From: Prorocentrum cordatum
Lineage: Eukaryota; Sar; Dinophyceae; Prorocentrales; Prorocentraceae
Direction: 5' to 3'
Assembly (NCBI GenBank): GCA_963575745.1
Contig: CAUYUJ010017982.1
Location: 637,913 to 672,912, forward strand
DNA: 35,000 nucleotides
Positions within the stretch are counted from its first letter, which is position 1, and every line of letters starts with the position of its first letter. The notes beneath the pieces are model-generated. The model ran no database searches and had not been told where the DNA came from. It saw only the letters and a program-made list of their open reading frames with translations. A program made the translations under genes and the position numbers. Shown here piece by piece: positions 19,541-29,608 of the stretch.

Positions 19541-22161
19541 ATGGCCCTCGGCTCGCCGCGACGCTCGTCCGCAGCCTGGGCTTCTCGCGGTGCTTCTCAG
19601 TCTGCGAGGGAAGACCGAGGCTCGTCCGCAGCCTCTGCTTCTCGCGGTGCTTCTCAGCCAGCGACGGAAGACCGACGCGCGTCTGCGGCCGGCGCTTCTC
19701 AGCTTGCCAGGGAAGACCGAGCCTCGTCTGCGCCTGCTGCGGCCGCGCCTGCTCGGCGCCTACGAGGGAAGACCCCCGCGGGAAGCAGCGGTGCTTCTCA
19801 GCATGCTGCGGGGCGCAGCGGTGCTTCTCAGCCTGTTGCGGCAGGGGGAGCAGGAGCTCTCGCCAAGCAGACAGCGCAGCAGCAAGCATACCCCAATCAG
19901 AGACGGAATATCGAGGAGCTCATGCAGGAGGCGCGCGACTTCGGCCGCGATTTCGGCCGCTTCCCGAAGGAGAGCGCCGGGCGTAGCCTGGCAGAGCGGC
20001 AGCTGGCCAACAGAGTCCGGAGAGCACGGAAAGCGAACCAGTTCTCGCCAGAGGAGGAGGTCGAGCTCCAGGCCTTGCAGCAGGCGGAGACGAAGACCGA
20101 GGAGGGGAACACCGAGGAGCTCATGCAGCAGGTGCGGCAGAAGACCGAGGAGCTCATGCAGCAGGTGCGCGACTTCGGCCGCTACCCGAAGGAGTCTGCT
20201 GGGCGTAGCCGGGCAGAGCGGCAGCTGGCCGAGAAAGTCCGGAGAGCGCAGAAGGCGAAGCAGTTCTCGCCAGAGGAGGAGGTCGAGCTCCAGGCCTTGC
20301 AGCAGGGGGAAACGACGAAGACCGAGGAGCTCACGCAGCAGGCGCGCGATCTCGGCCGCTTGCCGAAGGAGTGGGCCGGGCGTGGCCTAGCAGAGCGGCA
20401 GCTGGCCGAGAGAGTCCGGAGAGCGCGGAAGGCGAAACAGTTTTCGCCAGAGCAGGAGGCCGAGCTCCAGGCCCTGCAGCATGTGGAGAGCGATGCCAGA
20501 GCAGCGGCTCGCATCACGGAGGTGGAGGCCCTTCCAAACCCCATGGAAGGGTTTGCAGAGGAGGCGGAGAGCAGGATCGACCAGGACCTGCTGATGCTGG
20601 AGAGCGGCATCCAGACCAAGGTACTCCTGCGGCGCCTCGCCGCATACAAGGAACTGGTGACCAGCCAGTCTGCGCAGCACGAGGACTTCGTGCAGCGGTG
20701 CGCGGAGCGGGTGCGCAGGGCGTCGGCCGCTCCCGCAGGGAAGAGCCGCTACGTTCCCGGCAGCGAGGTGGAGGGGGACCAGCTGCGCGTCTTCTCGGAC
20801 CGGCCCGTCCTGACGGGGCCTCTCGCATGCCAGCTCTGCGAGTGCGACTTCGTCGCGGAGGGGGGGGCTTTGCGCGGCACAAGCAGCAGGGCCACGAGGG
20901 CGAGGCGGAGTACCGGAAGCGGGTCCTGTTCCTCATGGCGGAGGCCGGCTGCAGGCCGATAACTGCGCAGGAGAAGAGGCTCATGGTGCAGAATTTCCTC
21001 ACTTCCAGCAGTTCTGCCACCCAGGCAGCAAGGGCAACCGCTTCTCGGGCTGCGAGGCGGCGCCCCGATGCGAGGCAGCCTGCGTAGTCTGCGCGCAGAA
21101 AGATTACCTCGAGCACCGCCACGAATTCAGCCTCTTCGGCGCAGTGCCGGAGGGGCGTGTCTCCGAGCACTGAGCGGGCCCTGCTAGCGACCAGGACGAC
21201 GTGTCCGAGGGCGAGGCAAACGCTCGACCCACGCAGACACTGGTGAAGCGCCGCGGGGTGTACTACTTGCAGTCCCCGGAACTGGTGCAGAAGCTCCTGG
21301 ACGTGGACAGGTACAGGCAGCGGTGGCCTGTGATCCCGCACGAACAGCTGCGCGCGTCCAGCGTTCAGCATCCGGAGCACCCAGACTGGCGGTGGCTGCT
21401 GCACTCCCGTCGAGTCCCTGTGGAAGCACCAGCAGAAGCAACGGCGGGCACCTGTGGTGCTTCTCAGCCTGCAGACGCCGAGCCTGCCGGAGCTCCTCAG
21501 CCTGCAGACGACAGGCCTCGCTGTGCAGGGGTGGGAGATGCCAGTGTGGTGGTGTGTCTGTTGGGAGTGCCTGACTGACCTGTGCGCCAAAAAACCGAAG
21601 ACGCCGTTAAACGCCCTGGCCAACGACAACTGGATCGGACGGGAGCCAGTGCACGTGCGCGGCGCTTCGAAGGCTACCAAGATGCTTGCGCCCCTTGGCT
21701 GATGTTGTTGGAAGCAAGTGCGTCTCGGCAAAGGCGCTCTGGATGTCCAGCAGAAAGGCATCACGGGCAACGCAATCCTCTTCGCCCAGCCCACGGCAGA
21801 CGCCCCGTCCATGGAGCTGCCTCCCGAGCAAGACTCGCTTGTGGAGTCTCTCAACGTCGTCTTCTCGGGAGCCGCGCACAATCTCAGCAAGGCGCACTGG
21901 GCTACAGTGAAGCACGCTGAGTACATGCAGATCGTGAGGGAGCGCAAGCAGCAGTGCGCCACCTTTGCTGACGTGTCAGTGCGCGAGGACCTCGCCCCGA
22001 CACGGCTGCCGGAGGACGGCGTGCCAGAGCGCATCCAAGCCTGCCTCCAAGCAGTGGACGGCGCCGACAAAGCCCCGGTTCGTCTGCTGGGGCCAGCTTC
22101 CAGGGCGCCCGAGGTCGGCAGAGACGACGAGGCGGGAGAGGGTTCCGACGAGGAGCCAGAG
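19541..22161 (+). pseudogene. Helitron-like gene, exon 1 (HA-type repeats, zinc finger, DUF6570-like)
   Basis: ATG at 19541 is the first Met in the frame, but the true start is unknown. Order: an Ala/Ser-rich N-terminus with five ASRGASQP-type units (to 19860); three repeats of about 58 residues (starts near 19913, 20148, 20322) of pattern ELMQQVRDFGRxPKES...RxAERQLAxxVRRARKAKQFSPEEE, like bacterial-type helicase-associated domains; a CxxC...HxxxxH finger (20830-20890); a Cys-rich block CVVCAQKDYLEHRHEF (about 21095-21142); and CWEC...NALANDNWIG (21555-21640), like DUF6570. Damage: frameshifts at a G8 run (20860-20867), near 21000 and near 21530, and in-frame TGA at 21171 and 21700. Exon 1 ends at the donor CAGAG|GTC. 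After removal of intron 1 the frame continues into exon 2. Confidence 0.65.
19550..19790 (+). repeat. In-frame 15-19-residue tandem repeat
   Basis: GGAAGACCGA recurs at 19611, 19666 and 19711 with a degenerate fourth at about 19773. Each unit reads SSAASASRGASQPAxEDR or a shortened form. All spacings keep the reading frame. Part of exon 1's N-terminus. Confidence 0.7.
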
Positions 22162-22300
22162 GTCGGGGGTTCAAAGCTGTGGTTCTGAAGGAGGTGGCCC
22201 TTAGGACGAGGGGGGCCGTCAATGGTGCTTTGAAGGCTGAAACCCTGCCTCGCCCTTAGGACCGCATTCGTCAGGACCACATCTTTGAACCCTCCAAGAG
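22162..22300 (+). mobile_element. Intron 1, TIR-type introner candidate
   Basis: 139 bp, GT-AG. Opens GTC then GGGGGTTCAAAG and closes CTTTGAACCCTCC plus AAGAG; the termini are inverted repeats of about 23 bp shared with intron 4. The flanking direct repeat is AGAGG. Splicing joins ...GSDEEPE to ADKDGEPGEQP in phase 0 and removes the TGA at 22186-22188. Not a multiple of three, so unspliced RNA is frame-broken. Confidence 0.75.
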
Positions 22301-22798
22301 GCAGACAAAGACGGAGAGCCCGGAGAACAGCCTGACATGGCCTACCTGCATGAGAATGTGGTAGAGACTACAGTTGCAGTGGATCCAGTGCACCACGTCG
22401 GTCCAGTCCGAATGATGCAAGCGCTGCAAGGCACGCTGGAGGCGCTGCAGGAGCAGGCAGCACGCATCGCAAAGAACGAGACGATACCGACTGTGGCAGA
22501 CAGCAGCGGTGCCCTTCAGCCTGTTGCCGACGAAGGCGGCAGGCATACGATGCGCAGCATGGTTCTCGATGTGCAGATTGCCGCTCGTTCGTTCGACGAG
22601 CGAGCGCAGGTGGTGCTGGAGACAGCGCAAGCAGGAGCAGACACGTGCAGGGCGGTGGGCCCGCACTCCTTATCGGTGCCTACGCAGAAACCCTTGAGTT
22701 CTTTCGACAGCAGGTCCTGGCCGGCGTGCTACACAGAGTTCTGGTTCGGGGGCGGCGCGCCGAACCTCGAGCGGGAGCGGCCCATGTTGTTCGAACAG
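22301..22798 (+). pseudogene. Helitron-like gene, exon 2
   Basis: 166 codons, fully open, reading ADKDGEPGEQPDMAYLHENV at the start and ending RERPMLFEQ. It contains a Gln/Ala-rich helical part (VRMMQALQGTLEALQEQA, about 22405) and one in-frame GALQP unit (22508). Its C-terminal part, WPACYTEFWFGGGAPNLERE, joins directly to ARRLINLEELEYSLATDEEP on exon 3 and precedes the Helitron_like_N region. No enzymatic motif of its own. Confidence 0.65.
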
Positions 22799-23549
22799 GT
22801 CTCCCCCAGGACTACTAACAATACTAGCACTATTCAAAACAATGGCTCGTACTAACACAGTTGCAGTGTTGATTGCAGAATCTCGTTTTTTTACACGAAT
22901 CCCATTATTGATAGCAGCGTCTCGTTTTGACACGGTTCCAGTATTGATAGCAGAGTCTTGTTTTTACACGATTCCCACTATTGATAACAGTGTCTCGTTT
23001 TGACACGCTTCTAGTATTGATAGCAGAGTCTCGTTTTTAACACACCTCCCACTAATGATAGCAGTGTCTCGTTTTGACACAGTTCCAGTATTGATAGCAG
23101 AGTCTCGTTTTCATACGGTTCCCACTACTGATAGCAGTGTCTCGCTTTTACACACTTCCAGTATTGATAGCAGAATCTCGTTTTTTACACGATTCCCACT
23201 ATTGATAGCAATGTCTCGTTTTGACACAGTTCCAGCATGGATAGCAGAGTCTCGCTTTCACACGACTCCCACTATTGATAGCAGTGTCTCGTTTTACCAC
23301 AATTCCAATATTGATAGCAGAGTCTCGTTTTCACACGACTCCAACTATTGATAGCAGTGTCTTGTTTAACATAGTTACATAATTGATAGCAGAGTCTCGT
23401 TTTTTACACAGCTCCCAGTCTTGATAGCAGCGTCTCGCTTTAACACAATTCCAATATTGATAACAGAGTCTCGTCTTCACACACACCCCACTATTGAAAG
23501 CAGTGTTTCGTGATATTAGTAGTGCTAGTACTGGTAGTAGTCCTTCGAG
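22799..23549 (+). mobile_element. Intron 2, tandem-array introner candidate
   Basis: 751 bp, GT-AG, direct repeat AGGTC at both ends (ACAG|GTCTCC and CGAG|GTCGCA). Splicing joins MLFEQ to VARRLINLEE in phase 0. The interior is a tandem array of ATTGATAGCAG(A/T)GTCTCG units; the right end is AT-rich with GTAGTAGT-like motifs. Much longer than the other five introns. Confidence 0.7.
22875..23512. repeat. ~36-bp tandem array (GATAGCAG...TCTCGTTTT)
   Basis: About 18 units spaced near 36 bp. They alternate: GATAGCAGAGTCTCGTTTT followed by ACACGATTCCCACTA, then GATAGCAGTGTCTCGTTTTG followed by ACACAGTTCCAGTA, making a 72-bp higher-order period. The same core recurs at 30131-30500 and, inverted, in intron 4. 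Confidence 0.95.
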
Positions 23550-24305
23550 GTCGCACGACGCCTCATCAACCTGGAGGAGCTCGAGTACTCTCTCGCGACA
23601 GACGAGGAGCCCTACGAGGCAGCCTGCCAGAGCCGCTTCAGCTCGCCGGAGATCCTCGCGGTTCTCGGCGACGTGATCCGCCAGCTGCGGCTCTTGAAAG
23701 GCACCCGGGCGGCGATTGGCAGGAAAGGCCCCGGCACTGACCTCCAGATCCTGTCAGAGGCGTCGGCGGAGGATTTCATGGAGGCGTTGAACATCGCCAA
23801 GCCGGCCGACTGCATCGGCTCCGCCATTTCACGCCCGGGTATGCCTGCGAAGGTCAAGACTGCCCTCGGGACGTTGCTACTCAGCACTTCCGATGCGCCC
23901 GGCGCCGAGGGGCGGAAAACGGCACTCCGCTTCGACGGGCACGGCAACAACCTCAAGTTCGGCGCGGCCAGCTCCTTCGTCACGCCGAACTTCGCAGACA
24001 CCTACAACCCGTTGGTCCTCCAGCTTCACGGAGGGCCTGGAAAGCGGAGCCACTTGGACCTCCGCGGGGGCGCGGCTGCCAGGGCTCATGGTGCTTCTCA
24101 GCCTGTCGGCCGCGACCTGCTGAGTCCTGCGCCGACCGCGCCTTCTCTAGAGCGGATGCACCAGATAGTGGCAGCAGACCCGCGGGCGCAGGCTGAGTTC
24201 TTCCTGCTGATGACGGAGCTCCACAACCGCCACATCATCGGCTTGGAGCGCCTGCACGTTGGCCGCACAGCGCTAGCCCAACAGGCGCTCTCAACGGAGG
24301 ACGAG
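23550..24305 (+). pseudogene. Helitron-like gene, exon 3 (Helitron_like_N region)
   Basis: 252 codons, fully open. Starts VARRLINLEELEYSLATDEE, contains LRFDGHGNNLKFGAASSF with TPNFADTYNPL (about 23930-24015), a segment that fits the part of Helitron_like_N where Helitrons read as a predicted strand followed by an FxTxS(A/C)AD-type motif, and then EFFLLMTELHNRHIIGLERL before the donor. One GASQP unit lies at about 24089. The frame is undamaged here. The family placement is by motif pattern. Confidence 0.65.
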
Positions 24306-24483
24306 GTGAGCGACGGAAAAAAACGGGGCCGATTGCGCCGACAATCGCGCGTAAGCTAACCGCGTAAGGCGGCGCGTAAGCGCCCTCTTCTCCACGCGGG
24401 GTGCCGCGTAAGCGGCCTGCGTAGGCCGCCGCGTAAGGTCGCTATGCTCTCGCGCGTAAGCCCTCTTTTCCTTCGTCGCTCAG
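24306..24483 (+). mobile_element. Intron 3, introner candidate with GCGTAAG repeats
   Basis: 178 bp, GT-AG, direct repeat AGGTG (CGAG|GTGAGC and TCAG|GTGGCA). The interior has about six GCGCGTAAGC or CCGCGTAAGG units and small inverted repeats such as AAGCGGCCTGCGTAGGCCGC. Splicing joins STEDE to VAASLQPCVA in phase 0. The acceptor is preceded by CTCTTTTCCTTCGTCGCTCAG-like pyrimidine-rich sequence. Confidence 0.75.
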
Positions 24484-25564
24484 GTGGCAGCGTCTCTGCA
24501 GCCGTGCGTGGCACCAGGAACCACTGACGTGCGGGCGCCCCTCGAAGCACAGGGCCGGGGCTTCGCGCATGGCCGCGGCAAAGGCCACAGCGTCATCGGG
24601 CCTACGATGGCGTGGCTGCGGTCAGCTGTGGTCCGAGGGCTGCGCGCCGCCGCTCATGGCCTGCGAACTGCGCTTCTTTCCACTGCGGTGGCCGTGCAGT
24701 ACGAAGCTGCCAACGAGCCCGCACGGCAGCTGGGCTTCCCCGACGTCGCGCCAGAGCCTTTCACGGCCAGGCAGCAGCGGCAGAGCCGCATGGACGGAGG
24801 CGAAGAGGAGGACGGCACCCTGCGCGAGGAGGTGGCTCTCGGCCCGCCAGTGGAGCAGCCGCACCTCGTGGAGGAGCGCGCGCGGGCGGCCGCGGAGAAC
24901 CGGATGCCTGCAGTCGGCGCTGCAGCGTGCCGGGGCCTCCCGCTCACAGGGGCCTTTCAGTCCACGTTTCCAAGCTACCGCCAGCGAACTAGTTTCGGGC
25001 AGCTTGGTGGCGCTCCTCATCCTGCCATGGCAGCCAGCCATGCTAGCCTCTTCCAGATGAACGAGGATGGAGCGATTGTGGAAGTCCTCAAGCCCGATGG
25101 ATCGCCGGCTTCGGTCGAGGAGATTAACGCAGATGCGGAGGCTTGGGCAGCAGCGTTTAGCCGTGACTTCTTTTGCAACATCTGCTCCAACCACGAGCAC
25201 GACTGCACCGAGACGCGCGTCAAGTACGTCAAGAAGAAGCTCGAGGCCAAAGAGAGTCCGCGCTCGAACAGGACCCCGTCGTGCCGCTTCTGGTTCTTCC
25301 GCATCCAGCAGCTGCGTCTGGCAGGCCGCACCAAGCGAGTGCGTCGGAACCAAGCCTTTGGTCCGGACTCCGTTCATCGACTTCTCAGATGACCGCAACC
25401 AGCGGTGCCGCTGCCAGGTCAAACGCGACCAGCCGTTCAGGAGCTCCAGCAACGACGTTTCTCAGGTGACCAGCCGTTGCAACGTGGATTTCCAGTTCTT
25501 GATGCGTGCGCCTGACGAGGCCGCCGACGCAACAGAAGTGCCTGAGGCTGGCGGTGCTGCTCAG
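24484..25564 (+). pseudogene. Helitron-like gene, exon 4 (HUH-type and Cys/His regions)
   Basis: Contains QGRGFAHGRGKGH (24550-24588), which aligns by pattern with the Helitron HUH segment (RGLPHxH). If so, the second His is replaced by Arg (CGC 24574-24576). Next is CNICSNHEHDCTE with CRFWFFR (25171-25305), matching the Helitron HxHxC...CRFGFPR region, then a one-base shift near 25345-25352. The new frame reads PLVRTPFIDFSDDRNQRC and SRCNVDFQFL, the segment leading to the catalytic tyrosines on exon 5. The exon ends GGAAQ at the GC donor of intron 4, inside a GASQP-type unit (GGTGCTGCTCAG). Confidence 0.65.
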
Positions 25565-25760
25565 GCTCGGGGGTTCAAAGATGTGGTCCTGAGGGATGTG
25601 GTCCTAACGAGACACTGCTATCAATGGATTCAGCCTTCCGACTACCATTAAATGCCCCCTTCGCCCTTAGGACCATATCCCTCAGAAGGCTGAATCCATT
25701 GATAGCAGTGTCTCGTTTGGGGCCATACCCCTCAGAACTACATCTTTGAACCCCCGACAG
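25565..25760 (+). mobile_element. Intron 4, GC-AG TIR-type introner candidate
   Basis: 196 bp, GC-AG, direct repeat CAGGCT at both ends. Opens GCTC then GGGGGTTCAAAG and closes CTTTGAACCCCC plus GACAG. The terminal inverted repeats run about 70 bp per arm and include a perfect 34-bp inner block (AACGAGACACTGCTATCAAT then GGATTCAGCCTTC), which is the GATAGCAG repeat unit in inverse. Splicing joins GGAAQ to AAQEEPPAPA in phase 0 and removes an in-frame stop at 25649. Confidence 0.85.
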
Positions 25761-28205
25761 GCTGCCCAGGAAGAGCCGCCTGCGCCCGCCCCTGCTCAGC
25801 CGGCCAAGCGCAGGAGGCTCACCACGAAGACGGCCACCAAGAAGAACCCAGGCTCGGCCAACGCAGTGCGCAACGGCGGCAAAAAGTTGCTCTACGGCTG
25901 TGGCTCCTTGCAGCCACAAGGTGCGGCGGTCGTGGAGAGCTTCCAAGCGGCTTCCCAGAAGGCTTTCTCCATGGACTTCTACATCACCAAGTACCAAGGC
26001 AAGATGATGGAGTCCATGACGCCGCTCTTCCAGTCCATGCTCGGCGGCATGCAGCGTCTGGAACAGCAGGAGAAGGACGAGCAGGAGGAGGAGGCCCGCA
26101 AGGTGTTCAGCGAGGGCGGCGCTGATGGCGAGGACCAGACGCTGGCCGAGCGGCGCCGGACGACCGAGGACCTCGCTCGCCGCGCTCGTCGAGTCTGCAT
26201 CCGGCTGGCCTCGAAGGCGAACCGGTGCTCCTGGCTCTCAACGACGGAGGTGGCGCTGCACATCCTCAGGGGCGGCGACTGCCTCCAGTCGCACCACCAT
26301 GTGCGGCTCTTCACGAGACAGCTGCAGTGGGCCTGCCAGCAGTGCAAGCGCTTGCTGAACCACGAAGGTGCGGGCGAGGAGCAGCACAATGAACAGGTGC
26401 AAATACAGGCAGTCTGCATCCAGGTGCCAGTCGCCGAGGGCGAGGAGGAGCACTCCGCAGGTGAGACCAGCGGTGCTCCTCAGCCTCCTGGAGAGACCCC
26501 TGCTGGTGATGAGCAGGCTAACGGCGCAGAGTGCGAGGACATGCAGGCGTGCACCACCAGCGCCAACACGGCCGACGACTACGCCCACAGGGGCCCTCGC
26601 CTGCAGACCATGCCGCACTACATCTACAGGATGTACGTCCGCCGAGTCCTCAAGCCGAGCCGGGTGAAAGCTTCTGGACCGAGATTCTTTGCCTTCGACA
26701 ACCATTGCGTCATGGCCCCGCGGTGCGTGCAGGTCAAGTTGACGCGGATGGACGCCCCCACCATCGACGGCTTCCAGTGCCCGACCTGGGCACAGGACCC
26801 AGAGCAGAACTCGCTCTTCAAGGCCCTCCTCTTCACGCCTTGGGCGTGCGAGGGTCCCCTCAATTGTGGCTGCGTTACCCAGTACAGCCATATGTTGAGG
26901 AACTGCGACTGCCCTGCCGTGCGCCCGCGCTCGTTCGAGCGGGCGCGGCGGCTTCGGTGCGCGGAGATCCACGCGCTGGCGGCGCGCGCGGACTCCAGGA
27001 GCCGCCTGGCCCGCAAGAGGCTCATGCTCGCGGACACGACCCTCTTCTCCGAGCTGAAAGAACCCTGGGCGAACCTCGAAGAGGGCGACCTGGTGCTCCG
27101 CAGCCTAGGGCACTTCGCAAGGTCCCAGCTGGCGCGGCGCATGCCAGTGGAGGCGGCACGGCGCATCCTCGCCTTCAGTGACCAGCATTGCCGGTGGCGC
27201 GAGGAGCAGTGACCCCTGGCGGAGTTCTGCGCGTACAAGGCGCGAGACGTGCTGGCGCACGTGGACCTCGCGGCGGAGGCGCGGGTGAAGCCTCGGCCGG
27301 CAGCGGCTGCGCACCTCGAGGCGGATGAGGACTCCGCGAGCGATGCCGAAGGGCGCGAGGGGCGGGCCCCGCTGGAGCTCGTAGACGCGAGGGGAGGCGG
27401 TGGCAGCGACGTGGAGGAGGAAGTTGAGGACGCCGCGATTACCGAGATCTCCCTGTTTCCGCTGCAGGACCACACCAGAGCAACCGAGTTTGCTCTGCAG
27501 CAAGACCAACTGCAGCGCTTGAGCCACAAGAGCCGCCTCAGCTGCGCGGACAAGCAGCTGCAGAACCTGGGCCGAGCGTACGGCAGCATGCTGCAGGCGA
27601 GCTTTGCGCAGCCAGCCAGCAGCGGCGCGCGGGGGGCATCTGGGCACGCGACTGGACGACAGCTTCTTTGACATGCTGGCCCTACAGCGGCAGAGCATTG
27701 CGCTCCAGAAGAAGCAAGCGAGTCCGGACGGAGACACCTTGCCCGATGCTGGGGGCGACTGGCAACCCAGCGGTGCTCCGCGGTCTGCCGCTGAGGGCGC
27801 GCAGCCGGAGCTCGTGCCGCAGCTCTTGGCCATGCAGGGCCCGGCGGCTGTTGCGTGGAAGCTGGCCACTGATGCCGAGTGCACGGAGGGGCAGATTGAC
27901 GCGGTGGCGTTGTTCGCGCTGTCCTTGCAGAAACGTTTTGACGGCAGGCCAGACAAGACGACGCATCTGCTCCCCGCGGCGCCCGCGACGGGCAACCACA
28001 GAGCAGTCTGGCTCGGGGGAGGCGGCGTCGGCAAGACACGCACCCTGTCCAGAGTGGTGGGGCCGATGGCCATCGCGTACTTCGGCGAGCAGGGCTACCT
28101 CGCCAAAGCACAGTCGAACCACGCGGCCCACAACCTCGGCCCGCGTGGGAGGACGCTGCACTCTTCCAACGGCATACTCATGTCGGACTCCCTGCAGACT
28201 GCCAG
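25761..28205 (+). pseudogene. Helitron-like gene, exon 5 (Rep tyrosines, linker, Walker A)
   Basis: Begins AAQEEPPAPAPAQPAKRRRL. FYITKYQGK (25977-26003) carries two tyrosines four residues apart (25980 and 25992), the YxxxY arrangement of Helitron Rep. A long helical region follows, then a CGCVTQYSHMLRNCDC cluster (about 26867-26915) and a charged linker. TGA at 27210-27212 interrupts an otherwise continuous frame, and a one-base shift lies near 27620-27640. The frame then gives LDDSFFDMLALQ and the start of a PIF1-type helicase: Walker A GGGGVGKTRT at 28015-28044. The exon ends LQTAR at the GC donor of intron 5. Confidence 0.7.
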
Positions 28206-28400
28206 GCTAAAAGAAGACAAAAACGGCATGAACATAAACTTTCGGAGGTCCGCGCGGACTTCCTGGATCGGCACTGGGCCCCCCTCCCCGGCCAGGGGCG
28301 GCGCCGGAGGCGCCGCCAGGAGGGGCCAGCGCCGATCCAAAAAATCTGCGCGGACCTCCGAACATGTATTATGCTTATGTCGTTTTTGCTTCCTCGGCAG
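28206..28400 (+). mobile_element. Intron 5, GC-AG hairpin introner candidate
   Basis: 195 bp, GC-AG, direct repeat CAGGCT (CCAG|GCTAAA and GCAG|GCTGCG). Almost the whole element is one inverted repeat: AAGAAGACAAAAACGGCATG and TTCGGAGGTCCGCGC pair with TTTCGTTTTTGCTTC-type sequence and GCGCGGACCTCCGAA on the right arm, with a second palindrome (GGCGGCGCCGGAGGCGCCGCC-like) at the apex. Length is 65 codons and it has no stop, so the frame stays open whether or not it is spliced. Spliced, it joins LQTAR to LRLTSQTQKK in phase 2. Confidence 0.85.
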
Positions 28401-29608
28401 GCTGCGCTTGACGTCGCAGACGCAGAAAAAGCTAGACCGCCTCACAGGCACACTGGGCGTCGACGTGATCGACGAGCTGGTTGCTGTGCCGGGGCCCTTG
28501 CTGCATGCGGATGCACTGCGCACGACCTATGGCAGAGCCTTGCGCTACAACCTGGATTCTACCAGGCATATGCGCCCGCGGGAGACGTGGGGGCGCATGC
28601 CAACGAAGATCCTCCGCGGGGATTTCTACCAGTTGCCGCCGGTCCCCGCCAGCGCCTCCCTGCTCGCGCCTCACACGGGCCAGTCCTACGAGCACCAACA
28701 GGGTCGGAAGCTGCTCGCCGACTTCGAGTACGTCGTCGACTTCGTGCAGATGCAGCGCTTCACGGACCCGCTGCAGGTCGAGGTCCTGCACGCCATGAAG
28801 ACTCCAGGCGGCAAAAAGATCTCTGACGAGAGCTGGCAGGCGATCCTCAAAACAGACGTCGGTAGCCCCAGTGGTGCTGGTCAGCCTGCTGCCAGCACCA
28901 GCGAAGCCGCTCAGCAACCTCAGTGGGACCACCGGTTACATGCAGCCCGAGGCTGGTACGAGTTGGCATACGAGTGGCGCAGCGTCTCTTACGCAATGCA
29001 TGCGCAGGCCAAGCTTGATGCGCACGATGCTGGCCAGCTGCTCTTCTACGTGCCGGCAGTCGACAGACCAGCTGCGCGCTTCTCGAAGCCTGACTTCGAC
29101 GAAATGCGGGCGGAGCCCAACATCGGCGCTACTGGAAAAATGCCGGGGCTGCTGCCGCTCTTCGTCGGCATGGGGGTCATTCTGACAGAGTCCGTCTTGC
29201 CACGTAAGTATGTCCGCAGCACGCCGGGCAAGGTGGTAGGCGTAGAACAGCACGCTCTGGAGCCTCCGGTGGAGGGCCGCGCTTCCGTTGTCTCGGATGG
29301 TGTTGTGGTACTCCGCTACATGCCCAAGGCCGTCTATGTCAAGATCGATGACAACGATGAGCTCTTCTTGAAGGCCGCGCCGGTGACAGCTGGCAGTGCT
29401 TCTCAGGCTGCCGGCCCTGACCTGCGTGGAGTGCTCGCGATTGCCCCGCAAGCCCGACCCTGGAAGTTCAAACCAATGGCGGGTGGCCCGGCCATCACGG
29501 TCTCCAGGACACAATTGACCGCGCTGCCCAAGAAGCAGGGTACTCTGCATGGCGTGCAGGGCAAGACGGCGGACCCAGGCTTCATCGTGCACTGGACGTT
29601 TCCGCCAG
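28401..29608 (+). pseudogene. Helitron-like gene, exon 6 (PIF1 helicase core)
   Basis: Open throughout. It carries the ATP-hydrolysis motif VIDEL (28465-28479), motif III as RGDFYQLPPV (about 28614-28643), then VDFVQMQRF (about 28735-28763) and the late motif TLHGVQGKTADPGFIVHW (29545-29596). These match superfamily 1B PIF1/RecD-like helicases, the helicase of Helitron RepHel. GASQP-type units sit in poorly conserved loops (28871, 29394). The exon stops just before motif VI, which is on exon 7, so correct splicing of intron 6 would be needed for a complete helicase. Confidence 0.75.

Noticed and set aside
20514-22280. 588-codon minus-strand frame opposite Helitron exon 1
   Set aside because: Antisense shadow of exon 1; the plus strand carries the zinc-finger, Cys-rich and DUF6570-like motifs.
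22875-23512. CRISPR array
   Set aside because: Units are about 36 bp in total with two alternating, similar spacers rather than unique spacers. No cas-like gene is present and the context is eukaryotic.
26624-28111. 495-codon minus-strand frame opposite exon 5
   Set aside because: Antisense shadow of the Rep/helicase exon, with no motif of its own.
28240-28362. Genuine helicase insert rather than intron
   Set aside because: The Arg/Gly/Pro-rich translation matches no helicase element, the DNA is a complete inverted repeat, and its removal restores a continuous motif-to-motif spacing. It remains possible without cDNA.
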